In this document: positions 20,445 to 31,312 of the stretch, piece by piece | Layout of the letters: every line of letters begins with the position of its first letter | Position numbering within the stretch: the first letter of the stretch is position 1 | Assembly: GCA_944472135.2 (NCBI GenBank) | Contig: CALYDD020000413.1 | Coordinates: 1 to 64,000, forward strand | DNA from: Trichobilharzia regenti | Lineage: Eukaryota; Platyhelminthes; Trematoda; Strigeidida; Schistosomatidae | Length of the DNA: 64,000 nucleotides | Reading direction: 5' to 3' | Notes under the pieces: generated by a model | What the model saw: only the letters and a program-made list of their open reading frames with translations | What the model was told of the DNA's origin: nothing | Database searches by the model: none | Made by a program: the position numbers and the translations under genes

Positions 20445-21588
20445 GCAGGATAATGCAACCTCGTCTCATTTCGTGGATTCTCTTCACTGAGCACATCCGA
20501 AATAAATCAATCATAAGTTACAAAATGGTGTCTCAACATACTTTTTCCACCGTGACTTCAAATTAAAGATGAAAAGTATCGGTCACATAATTTTACGGAT
20601 GATGTAATTAGATAATTATTGCGTTAAAAAGGTAAATTATTCATTAAACGATTCCCTTTCACCTGATGGTATTTTGCAAAGAGCAGAAGACCTCTGTGAT
20701 ATATTTCTCTGCAACTCGAATATACGTGAACCAATAGAATCAATAAGGGTTCTAGTGTGATACTGAAGAGTTTTGGAATTGGGATAGATATGATGCCCCT
20801 GGAGTGCTTTCCAGAACCCCTTCGAATATTGATGATTCTTAATAGAGTTATCAAAGAAGTCCAATTTCGCATTCACTTCGGCAAGTTTGACAGAATAAAG
20901 CAAAATTGGACTTCTTTGATATCTGTATTAAGAATCATTAATATCCGAAGGGGTTCTGGAAGGCACTCCAGGGGCATCATATCTGTCTCAGTTCCAAAAC
21001 TCTTCAGCGTCTCACTAGAACCCTTATTGATTCCATTAGATCACGTATATTCGAGTTGCAGAGAAATATATCACAGAGGTCTTCTACTCTTTGCGAAGTA
21101 CCATCAAGTGGGAAAAGTAACTATTTATATAGTAATTAGACAAAGGGGTGGAATTCAGATTTCGCTTAGAAATTAGGACCCATGGATACAAGAACAACAG
21201 AGTGAATTTATGCATATTATGGCGGTAGATTTGAAAACTTAATAGTGAGTTCTACTGACTGAGTGAAAGTCAAAATCGAAATTGTGTGGAATGTTATGCA
21301 ACAGAACAAAACAAATATGGTTAACAGGTAGGGTAGGGAGAGATTAGTTACACCTGCCTTCTTTATGCATAAGTTGGCTTGAAGTCTTTTGATGGCAATG
21401 GCCTTCCTTTAATATTAAACAATTGTCTACTTACATCATCCGCGAAATTATGTGGCCTATACTTTCTATCTGTAACTTTAAGTCACTGTGGAGAAAGTAT
21501 GTTCAGACAATATTTAGGATTTAGGATGTGGGCAGTTGAAGAGAATCCACGCAATGAGACGAGGTCGTATTATCCTGCAAATAAGATC
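20445..21588. repeat. Nested inverted repeat, unit A
   Basis: Inner arms 20659-20867 and 20903-21111 are 209 bp each, roughly 90% identical in inverse, with a 35-bp spacer. Outer arms about 20445-20628 and 21416-21588 are also inverse copies, roughly 80% identical by eye. The 300 bp at 21112-21415 have no inverse partner. Both inner arms keep an open frame of about 70 codons (LLRIINIRRGSG.HSRGII and so on). The locus at 42606-43100 aligns with the surrounding sequence but lacks the inner palindrome and the outer right arm. Confidence 0.9.
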
Positions 21589-22049
21589 TGTCTTTGTTTA
21601 CTGAAAATTCTATTATTCATGTTTTCAATGAGTTCATGAGACTAGAAGACTTATCATTCCGGAGTACTTTGCCCTGATATTATATAGTTAGAGGCAATCA
21701 GTAGGGTATCTTGGACATAAGTTTGTATATATAAGCACTTATCTGCACAATATGTATTCTACCTTATAGGAATTATATCCTTTCTAACATTCTAGCCTAA
21801 TTTCTTCAGTTATAACAACCTGAAACATTACCAGAGGTTGTGTATATGGTTTGTTGATAACTTCCCTTTTAAACAGGAAACTTAAATCCAAGACTTCCTG
21901 ACGATTTCATCCAACCGTTAAACATCAGTAAAATAGTATGCTGTTTAATTTTGGTTATTGGGGTTCTCTTATTGGTAATTGTATTAGTTACTGCCTGCTA
22001 TTTAGAGATTATAAAATCTAATTTGTAACTGGTTAATTCAGAGAAAACA

Positions 22050-23750
22050 TAATACCCAACTTAACAACGAAAAGCAAACTGCAGTGAAGAAACTGCAGAA
22101 TAGAAAAACGTAGTTATAATGCCAGCTAACAAAGGAAGAACAACAGTAACCATGGCCACAGAATACTGCATAAAGAAAGTAGATGATTCACTCAAAGATA
22201 ATAATGTATATAAACAGTTTACGAAAAACCCTATTCAAATATTAGATAATAAAATCAAAATAACATTGAATAAACTAACGAAATCAGGAAAATTACGATA
22301 CAGGATCATTGGCGAATGAAATCTAACTGACCTATTTTACCTCGATTTTTATCGTAGACCGAAACTACACAAACCAAACATTCCCTTACAACCAATCGTG
22401 TCGTTGCCAGGATAACCAACGTATAATCTATCTAAAGAACATTACAGAAAAATAAAATGTCTCATAGAATCATACGACCATTCTGTTAGTTCGCCAATAC
22501 AATTTTTGGAGAAAATCAGAAATATTCAAGCGAATGACAATGAAATGATGGTGCTCTTTGACGTCACAGCGTTATGTGCTTCAGTTGTTACAAATCTAGC
22601 AAAAGAAACTATGCAACAACTACTCTGTAGCGATGAAAACATAAAAAAGCAATGTTCAACATGGATAGAACTCATAGAATTGTGTCTTACAGCATACTTC
22701 CATTTCAATACTCAAATATACGAACAGATAAAAGGAATACCAATGGGATCACCCATATCAGGATTAACAGCTGAAGGCGTTATGCAGAGATTAGAATTAA
22801 TAGCTCTACTTATAACTAAACCAAAAGCCTGGGTACGTTACATTGATGATACATTTGTAATAAATAATTAAGAGAAATGATTTGGAATATACCCACACAT
22901 TAATAAACAACATACTTGATGACATCAAATTCACCACGAGAGAAGAAGAATTAGATAACAAAATCCCATTCTTAGTTGTCTTAATCAAGAGAGCTAACAC
23001 AGGAAATTTAGAAACACAAGCACATAGAAAATCAACACACACAGACCAAATACTCAACTATAGTAGCAATAACCCGACCTAATTACTCACAACAGAAACT
23101 GTGTGCAAACATTGTTTAAAAGAGTTCAAACAAACTGTAGCACTCACTACTCCTGTGTTGAAGAGGATGGATGAGAAGTACCTACTAACCGTCTTCGAAA
23201 AGAATGGATATTCTCACTGTTTCATCAAATAGTCCAAAGTCGAATCATAACACCAACAACAGGCCAATATCAAAGACCACAAGAAGATTCATTCTACCAT
23301 ATATAAAAAATCTCTCAAATAAAAGCTAGAATATTGAAAACATTTGAAATAGATATAGCACACAAGTCAGCCAGCCAGCCAGCACAATCACTTCATTCTA
23401 TATTGTACAAGTCCACTGATCCAACAGAAAGAGAAGATAAAATTAATACCATTCACAAAATAAACTGTATGAACTGTAACAGACATTACATCGGTCAAAA
23501 TGGGCATCCTCTTCTAATCAGAATCCAAGAACACAAATTAGCTGTGAAAAGGCATGATAAATATTCTTTCATATCAATGCATGTGGATAATTAGGGACAC
23601 CAATTTAATGATTGGGAGAATGTCAAAATTTTAAATAGAGGAAGCACCAAAAATGCAGTCAAGAGAATTTCTATAAGCCTGGTAGACCAAATTTACCAGC
23701 TAATAAAGAGTAAATCAAGTAACACGAAAGTTCAAATTCCAAGTCAGTAA
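22050..23750 (+). pseudogene. Penelope-like element, RT plus GIY-YIG endonuclease, unit A
   Basis: MPANKGRTTVT (22119-22151) is the N-terminal 'PADKG' motif of PLE reverse transcriptases. The same frame continues with FYRRPKLHKPNIPLQPIVSL (about 22346-22404) and then 22506-22871: FDV (motif A), KGIPMGSPIS (motif B) and RYIDDTFV (motif C, both Asp kept). After a frameshift near 22868 come DIKFTTREEELDNKIPFLV and HRKSTHTDQILNY (about 22920-23060). The endonuclease (23334-23594) has HKINCMNC, HYIGQ and RIQEH, and its tail runs to 23750. Stops at 22317, about 22410, 22869, 23080 and 23592 make it dead. All four copies share most of these lesions, so decay came before the duplication. It is a different PLE lineage from the antisense fragment. 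Confidence 0.88.
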
Positions 23751-23959
23751 AAATGATCAACAGAGATGTAAATGAACAACCAGTCATGACAGTGGTTCAC
23801 AGGAGATACAATTACACCATTCATGGAGAATGAATGGAATATGTTGTCTAGAAGGGGTGGACGACGTAAGCTTCACAATTAATTCAGCCAGCTCAGAGAA
23901 CACAACTAATTCAATTGGTTAATCCTTTATTAATAAATAATAATAATAATCACTATCAT

Positions 23960-24260
23960 TATTACATTGACTGAGCACTCAGTAGTAGTCAGTAACTAGA
24001 GTCATGCGTCTAGTCTTTTGTTTGGTGCAGACTGAATTTTATCAGTCAAGTGTGCAATGTGGCCACCTATGCCACTAAGTGGCTCCCCATCACACTGCGC
24101 TCTGAAGTGTTGTTACTTAAACAGTTGAAGGTAGTCATCAGGATGTCCTAGACTTTGGTTTCGCGCTTGTTGGTACTCAACAACCAGCAAGGCATATCTG
24201 CAACTCTGAAGGAACTCATATCCTTTCTGAGATTCGAATCCGTGTCACCTCCGTGCTAAA
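23960..24260 (+). repeat. Interspersed repeat, unit A
   Basis: Homologous to 12245-12500. It includes TTTGGTGCAGACTG and GTGTGCAATGTGGCCACC. Sites here separate A and C (CCACTAAGTGG, GTTGGTACTC) from B and D (CCACTAGTGG, GTTGATACTC). Confidence 0.55.
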
Positions 24261-24607
24261 CATTACAAGAACATTTTATAAGATTCATTTGATTAAACGG
24301 TACTTGTTAACTGAATATTAGATTGTAAATATGACATTTTATGGGGTATCAAGGATATACTTTCATGAGTATTACAGCTATATAATTCGTGTGATGCATC
24401 ACTTGACTTTCACAATGTTTAAAACAATAAGCATTTGCATAATTCAAGCTTTAACTGTTAAACTTTTTAAAAATCAGATTTGGTTGAATGATACTTTAGA
24501 TTTTGGTTTCTGAATACTATTCAATTTTCAACGTGTCTTACATATGGAACATAATCAGGTTTTAAAATTAGTCATCACAAACTATTCCTCAATAATAACT
24601 TATTGAC

Positions 24608-24945
24608 AGGATTTCATCATGAGCTGGCATCGGTTAGATAACCATTGGAAAACCAGCCATAGGGAGTACTGCCAGACAGCCGTTTCGTCAGCCTGGTTTG
24701 GGACTCTGGTTCAGCAGTACGTACCCACAGCCAGGGTTCGAACCCAGGACCTTCTGGTCACAAGGCCACCTAGCAGATCATTAAACCACTGGGACCCAAT
24801 CCAATGGCCAGTTGACGAATTCCAACTTCTGTCAGTTCACAATGTGACGCAACAACTAGCGAATGTCATCGGTGGCGAGTATTTGTCCTCATGCCCAACC
24901 TGCTGTACCCTACTGGTCATGAATTCCCACTTGAACCCTAGGTAA
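24608..24945 (-). mobile_element. tRNA/hammerhead retroposon, unit A
   Basis: On the minus strand the order is a tRNA-like head (GGTCCCAGTGGTTTAATG..., then GGTTCGAACCC at about 24735-24746), a hammerhead relic (24666-24720), and a tail (TTTTCCAATGGTTATCTAAC). Hammerhead parts: GTACTG and CAGTAC pair as stem I, GAAA is kept, and GTC marks the cleavage position. The CTGATGA half has extra bases (CTGAACCAGAG), so activity is unlikely. The 108-codon frame on the opposite strand is an accident of the repeat. Confidence 0.7.
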
Positions 24946-24960
24946 CCAACTATCTACCTG

Positions 24961-25920
24961 AATAGAGCCGATGTCAGATCATGATGAAACCCTGTAACTA
25001 ATCAATGCAAACCAATACTTGAATAATAATAATAATAATAATAACTGGTGTTCAAACTTAAAAATTTCAGATTAAATCAATACTTTTAAGTACATAAAAA
25101 GAGAAGGATAGGAAGGCATATATGTATTTTTTTTAAACAGGATAAATAGACTAAAAATGACCGGCGCTTCCCGTTAAGTAACCGCGGAAACTCTGAATAA
25201 CCAATGAAATCAATAAAGTCTTCATAAAATGAATCTGTGTCAAAAGAAAAACAGCATTACTGGAGGGGGGTGGGGGTGGAATAATCCATTTTATTGAAAA
25301 ATATCACCCTGAACTTATTCCTTCCTTCTTATAGTGTAGCTATGCTTAGAGACAGTTCAGTTAGAGGATAAACACTTGTAACCAGCAGTCAGTCAGTCAA
25401 AGCATAGCAACATGCCTTATAAGCATTTCACAGTCTCAGGCACTCTTGAGAAAATGTTGCACAATTTTTTTCAAAAGTTAATTCTGCTCAAACAGTTCAC
25501 AGGTGAAGTTTCACCTATGGAAAACCCACACTCTGCTAAAATAAGCTGATTTGACAGCATACCGTTTACAGACAGTGTGACAACTACGAGAACATTAGGG
25601 GATTGATCTAACTGGAAGAATGCTTGTTAAGTGAATAAAAAGATTTTAAATGTGAGCTTTTCCTGGGTATTAAAAATGTAGACAGTTTCAAGAGTGTTAC
25701 AGTTATATAGACGAATCTTACATAAGGTGAGCCACTACAATTCTTTTACCTTGTGTGACTTGACTTTTTAAAAGAGTTTAAATTAACAAGAATTTACATC
25801 ATTCAAGTTTTATTAGGATTTAATTATCAGACTCATCATCAAAAGCCTTCTTTCCTCAAAAAAAAGTCCTATTTAATTGGTATTTTAAATTTAGTATCTG
25901 AATTTTGACTAGTGAATACC
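24961..25920. other. Unit A, no gene
   Basis: Contains an (AAT)n tract at about 25021-25043 that varies in length among copies and a G-rich run at about 25264-25278. No coding. Confidence 0.6.
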
Positions 25921-25924
25921 ATTC

Positions 25925-26112
25925 AGTTATTTTGGTGCATAGTAACTAGCAGTACAATGTAGGATGCGCATTTCGTCCTATTTAAAACTCACATGTTAAA
26001 TGAATCTACAATCCCTAGGGGAATGATGGTGTTCTCATTGACACTCGAACTGAAAACTCTTCGTTTCAAACGCTAAAGCGTTATCTACTAGACCAAGAGA
26101 GTCACCTCTACA
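25925..26112 (-). mobile_element. Sm-alpha-like retroposon relic, unit A
   Basis: The minus strand has a tRNA-like head (TTGGTCTAGTAGATAACGC at about 26080-26098, B-box-like CAGTTCGAGTGTC) and then a hammerhead relic at about 25951-25995 (AAATAGGACGAAATGCGCATCCTACAT). The arrangement matches schistosome Sm-alpha elements, tRNA-like retroposons that carry a hammerhead. Here the CTGATGA half is lost. Confidence 0.65.
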
Positions 26113-26353
26113 ATAGGGATGGGTTAATACTATTAGATTACAAACAAGTAACTGTATAGTTACGAATAGGTGATTGCGTAACAACTTGTCTTTTGCCCAT
26201 TTAACACAGCGTCTCTTATTGTTTTTGCTATTGTTACACTGAAATAAATTGGCTGTACTAAAAATACCTAGAAAAAAATTCACACTTCCATTTTGAACTT
26301 ATAGTGTTTGTAACATTTTAGTAAAACTGTTCCTTTTCTGTCATCTATCCAGA

Positions 26354-26396
26354 ACACTACTGAGGAGTCCCCGTCTGGGACGAAACACCTCGTCCA
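26354..26396 (+). ncRNA. Hammerhead-like motif with intact core, unit A
   Basis: CTGAGGA (26360-26366) fits CUGANGA. GTCCC-CGTCT-GGGAC (26367-26381) forms a 5-bp stem II. GAAA follows at 26382-26385 and a GTC at 26392-26394. Stem III would be only 2 bp (A-T, C-G) around a 5-nt loop, and stem I is weak. An alternative stem I (TAGTGTT 26302-26308 with AACACTA 26353-26359) is perfect but leaves no stem III. The core is conserved in units B and C. Activity is uncertain. Confidence 0.4.
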
Positions 26397-26400
26397 AACT

Positions 26401-27300
26401 AGTTAAACTACTAATGTAAGTTTAGAACTTAGGCACTGTGTTAGAATATAATTCCATATTACATAAGTTTATTTTAGATATCACTCAGTGATATAATATT
26501 AATAACTGAATGTCATCTCAAACACAAATCGTTGCTTAAAATCAGATCACTTCAGTTGAACTACTGAATAATAGATTGATTTTATCTAAAAGAAAAAGAT
26601 ATATCAAACAGTTTTATCTTTTTTTTTTAATCGTTAGACTAACTGAGATAACCCTGTATTGACACATTACTATTTACTGTAGTGGATATCGTGTGAGCAT
26701 GCGTGTCCGAAAATCATCTAGTCCAGCACTTTATCAGTCCAGCTAAACGGCATAACTGCTACCCATTTGTCTTGTGAACGAAGGATACCTCGTCGTCCAC
26801 TTCTCCCCACACTAGTTAGCCAGCTAAATCTTCTCTTATCTGTTCTAATTGATGGCAGTCAGGTTATCTTGCATAAAGAAAGCTAAACAATTATATACTC
26901 AAGAAACTGAATAACCTTCAGACTATAAGTTTCATGAAAAATTGTGAAGTTTATTCAAGGTAACAAGTGCTATATGTTATGTGGTATATAGCTGAAGGAT
27001 GTTAGAGTTATAGGAATGTTATTCACCGGTGTCCATGTTACACAGACAATTACTCATTAGCCGCTGAGTGTGGGAATGATGTCCTCAGTATGCCATACAG
27101 ATGAAGAACAACGGAAAAATGACATTTGTTAGTGGTCGGGCTATATATTGCCAACTGATTGAAGTTTTTTAAAGTAATCAATCAATGTATCTTTCGTGAA
27201 TATTCATCAACTATTTCTAATTTGACGTCAAAATTGAAATTTCTTTGTCTTTCCTAAAAATTACATCAGGAACTAACACTTTCTGTTTTTTTTTAATTAA
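26401..27300. other. Unit A, no gene
   Basis: AT-rich. Includes the point (26859) at which unit B stops matching. Nothing coding seen. Confidence 0.5.
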
Positions 27301-27304
27301 ACAT

Positions 27305-27840
27305 TTTTCCAGTTTGCCCATGGATTGATATCAGTAAGAGAACCATTGGAAACCACAGCTGTTTCCTATCGGCAGCACGCACCCACCGCCAGGGTTCGAA
27401 CCAAGGTTACAAGGTGCGCTGGTATACCATTAAGCCACTGGGACCCGATCCAAAAGTCAGCCCATGAATTCTAACTTTTACCAGTTGGTGATTTTAACAC
27501 GACCATGAGACGATGCCATCAACAGGAACTCTATCCTCACTCCCCAACTGGATGGACCTCATTGGTCACTACTTCTCATTGGAACTCCAGGAAACTCTGT
27601 CACGCTAAAAATCAAGAATCGGTAGAGGTCAGAATTCATGGACTGGTCACTGAGTAGGGTCGTAGTGGCTGAATGGTCTACGAGACTGCCTTGTAACTAG
27701 AAGGTTCTGGATTCTAAACCCAGTGGGTGTTTACTGGAGATAAGTCCCATACTATGCTGACGAAACAGCTATCCAGTACTGCCTGGTTTTTAATGGTTCT
27801 CTAACTGATGTCAAATTCAAAAAACAAATCAGTTCCTTAC
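27305..27840. mobile_element. Head-to-head retroposon pair, unit A
   Basis: A minus-strand copy (about 27305-27560) and a plus-strand copy (about 27590-27840) of the tRNA/hammerhead retroposon face each other with their tails outward. The left copy has GGGTTCGAACC and ATTAAGCCACTGGGACCC; the right has GTAGTGGCTGAATGG, GACGAAACAGCTATCCAGTA and TTTTTAATGGTTCTCTAAC. The middle (GGTCACTACTTCTCATTGGA and onward) recurs in the other pairs. The left copy has lost its hammerhead; the right keeps a degraded one. Confidence 0.7.
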
Positions 27841-28317
27841 AAATCAACTTTTGAAAATAAACATTGTTTTGAATACTGTACATATTTTGAGATAGTATTT
27901 TGAGGTTGAAATTAAATTACACTGAGTTCAGAGCGCAATATAGTGGCGAATCATCTAGGCTGGTGACAACACCACAACCCTAAGAACTATAAACATCACA
28001 CTGCTTATCCCTTATTGACTAGTCAGTACAGCTTTATGTTTTATTGGAAACTGTGTTATATATAAATCAGTGGAAAATGAATAAATGAAAATATTCATAA
28101 GCATAAAAGTGACTATAAGTGTCAATAAAACGTTCAATCACTTTTTACCCTAGTTACTTTGAAAACTGAGTTTTTATAACAATGAGTTTTTGTATTCCTT
28201 GCATTTCAAGCGAAACATAGGGGACTCAAAGAGCATGAGGCTGTAATTCTCATACACAGCCTTCCCTCTATTCTGAGCTTTCTATTAGCCAGTAAACTGC
28301 AGGTGAGGTTTAAAAAT

Positions 28318-28350
28318 GCGTCGGTTGGGAATCGAACCCAGGCCACTAGC
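28318..28350 (-). repeat. tRNA-like B-box scrap near the end of unit A
   Basis: GGTTGGGAATCGAACCCAGGCC reads in inverse as a tRNA T-arm (GGGTTCGATTCCC-like). The same is found at about 56330-56360 in C. No full tRNA. Confidence 0.4.
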
Positions 28351-30062
28351 ATAGTTGGCAAATAATGAATTAGATCCTAAATAGAAGAGGAAGGGGGTGA
28401 GTAGCTTAGCTGTACACTAGTCGACATCTATTGGTGAAGTAATGAAGACTAGACAATAATGAACAGTTGCATTGTGCTCTAGCTTTGACAGTCTTCAGCA
28501 GTACTCACTCATCATTCTTTCAAGGATAGAACCCAAGACATTCAGGTTACCAGGCAGGCAGGTTACCACTCAACCATTGGTTAGGGAATTCTAATAGTCT
28601 TGGAATGACAGCCTGCTGTTTATGTAATGCATAGTGATTAAAAGTGTAACGTAAATCTAGGTATCGGTGAGACTAACCAGCGACCTCTGGTTTACTAGTC
28701 CAGCGCTTTACCACCTACACAACCTAACTATACAGCAGCTGATGACACTTCATACTTTCGCAAAAAATGTTCTTCAAAGTAAATTAGTAATTGACAAATA
28801 ATGCTAATATATTTCTGATAAACTATGGCTAACACTGAAGCCCAAGATTTGTATTTCACCCTGCTTAGAACTCATCAACTGAATACATATATCTGTATCA
28901 TTTAATGAAATAATCAATTCAAATTGATTTTCTTAAAATGTTAAAATACAAATATGTTTATCTGTATAAATGAGTCATCTTTTGTAGTGCCATAAGAATA
29001 ATAATAATAATAAAGACGAATGTAGACAACATTGAAGAAGTAACATATATATATATCAACTGAATAAGACTAAAAATGTATCTAAACTTGATAATAGCTT
29101 AATATTCTAAAAAAAATAATAAAAACAAAAATAATTTAAAGAAATCTTCCTTTTCTCTTTCTCTGTCTTTCTGTCCACTAGGTTAAATTAGTGAATCTTT
29201 GTTTCCATAATATAAAAATAAATAAAACTTTAATTTGTTGAAAATTGTATGTTTTTTATTTACCCGCCTAAAAGAGTCATTGATTATGAAAAAGCGTCAA
29301 GGTAGGTAGATATCTCAGTGAAATATTGACTTAAACACTTTGCCTATAACTAGCAGACGGCTCAAGTTCGAGTCCCGCTCCACTTACATCAGCCTGGTCG
29401 ACTGGACAATCCCCTTCACAATATACGTATATGGTGTGGGAAATGAAAGGCCGATCGTAGATAACTGAATTCGAACAATATTTGACGTTTAAGCCACAAA
29501 ATGACTTAAGTTAAAGAACCATTTAGAATCAAGAAGTACTGGTCAGTTGCTGCGTTCTAGTTTGGGGATCTTCAGAAACGTTCACGTATCCCTGTCTGAG
29601 GACCTCCATGTTACAAAGCAAGCTTATTGGGTGTCGGAATCCAAAGACACTTCAGTCAATTCGCGATACATATAACTCAACCACCGACAAATGTCATTGG
29701 TGGGTGTCTATGGTCACACCTCTCTGGTTAAGACTTTCCACTAGAACTCCAGGCAAATTCATCCTGTATACTTTCAACTGCTGATTCAAATCCCTGTAAA
29801 TTATAAATCTGAAAGTATTTTATATATTTTTCAAAAGAATGGATATTGGGCACTGAGTACTCTTTTTGATAACTTCATCATCGGGTTCTACAGTTATATA
29901 TACATTATAGTGAATGAATGAATTAGTGCTATGAACAACATTAATGTTGTTTGAATAACATCGAATCAATAATATTGATAGATTACAGCTCAATAGCATC
30001 AACATAAAATTAACTGAATGTCAGAAGAATTAGAAAAGGTAATATTACAAATTCATAAATTC

Positions 30063-30942
30063 ATAGTCTCTAATGAAGGCCAGCGAGGGCAGTAGTAGTG
30101 CCTGGCTGGACTTGCTTCTTTTGAACACAGAGAACTGGTTGTTTGAGGCGAATTGCAATAACCTCTGCCTTTTTGGAGCATGCGGTGCTTCGGTGATTTT
30201 GGCAATTTATTAGACACCCAATAGATTATAGAGAAGGATTCTTCCACACTGCTGGCTTTGTGGCCGGCCGGTTTGCACCAGACAGTCCAATATTGAACTG
30301 TTAATGGTTTTTAACTACACCTTTACTTAGTCATGGGAGTGGGAGATTTCTCGAGCACGAAAAATCAAGTTCCTAGAGCAACAGCGATATAGCTCACTCC
30401 ACAAGCGCAGTTGAATTGGTAGATACAATTTGAAGTGGTTAACCTAGGTACTTCATCTTTCAGTCTAGGTAGCACTATCGGTCGTGTAGAGAATAATACG
30501 TGTAGTTTGCCAGCATTAAAAGTTCTTTGAACTAATTTTCTTAATTTCCTCGTAATTATCTCACTTGGTATATCGCCCCTGAATTGTAGTCGTATACAAA
30601 GTGGCTTCTTGTTTACAGATAGTGAGTAGTCCTTTTCCGCTTTCTTTGTCATGTGTTTCTTGATACATTTTTCGGGATAGCTATTTTCGATCAAAGTATC
30701 ATATACAGTGTTTAATTCATCTTCAATCACTTCTTCTGAGAATATAGCTATAACCCTGTGGCTGAGGATCTTTACTAAATTTCTTTTGTACTTGATAGGA
30801 ACGAAGCTGTGAAAATGTGTATATTGTCCTGTCCAAGTACTTTTTCTATGCAAATTTCTTTTTATGATACCATCTGGTCTTCTTGTAAGTAGGACATCCG
30901 GGATGGCAGTTCTCTCTTGGGACTCCTCTTGGCGTGTGAATT
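30063..30942 (-). pseudogene. PLE fragment, antisense, unit B
   Basis: Copy of 19195-20075. The 162-codon frame is 30365-30853 and its translation is identical to that in A and D. See unit A for domains. Confidence 0.8.
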
Positions 30943-31312
30943 ATATTATATTATTCTTATCTAAAAATTTTCACTTAAATGAACATTTTAGTAGTGATTG
31001 CTGTAATATCATTAACTGATTAATGCATTGACACAATGTGTCAACGGGATTGACTCATCACAAGATTGTTAATGAAATTTTGTAGTTGAACTCTGATAAG
31101 TGTAGACATTCATTGGAACTTATATAATTGCCAATTTTTGTTGATACTATTGTCTAACATGAACAGTAATCATATTACTAATAAAATAGTATACTGATTA
31201 GTTACTGAAGACCAGCAATTTTTTATGTCGCTGAATGAATTCTATTATTTCACACAGCCGGTTCCCCTTATTAGTTTAAAATAGAGAAAGAAAGAACGAA
31301 CGAATATATCAG

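Larger units (their letters stand above)
17481..28376 (+). repeat. Tandem unit A (10,896 bp, complete)
   Basis: Starts CTAAATAGAAGAGGAAGG and runs to the identical start of unit B at 28377. Almost every base can be aligned with B, C or D. At the A-B join the sequence before the shared start is AATAATGAATTAGATC, the same as at the C-D join (56390). Unit A alone carries the expanded (AAT)n at 18098-18119 and (AT)n at about 18155-18190. It contains the PLE, palindrome and retroposon features listed separately. Confidence 0.92.

Noticed and set aside
20624..21176. Overlapping frames on both strands as separate genes
   Set aside because: They are readings of a palindrome and so come in mirrored pairs. 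I kept the shared frame only as a finding.
22050..23750. Autonomous, active Penelope-like element
   Set aside because: Stops at 22317, about 22410, 22869 and 23080 and at least one frameshift are shared between units, so it was dead before amplification.
24619..24945. 108-codon open frame present in all four units, looking like a conserved gene
   Set aside because: It is the opposite strand of a tRNA/hammerhead retroposon, and solitary relatives of the repeat (for example 38165-38362) do not keep the frame.
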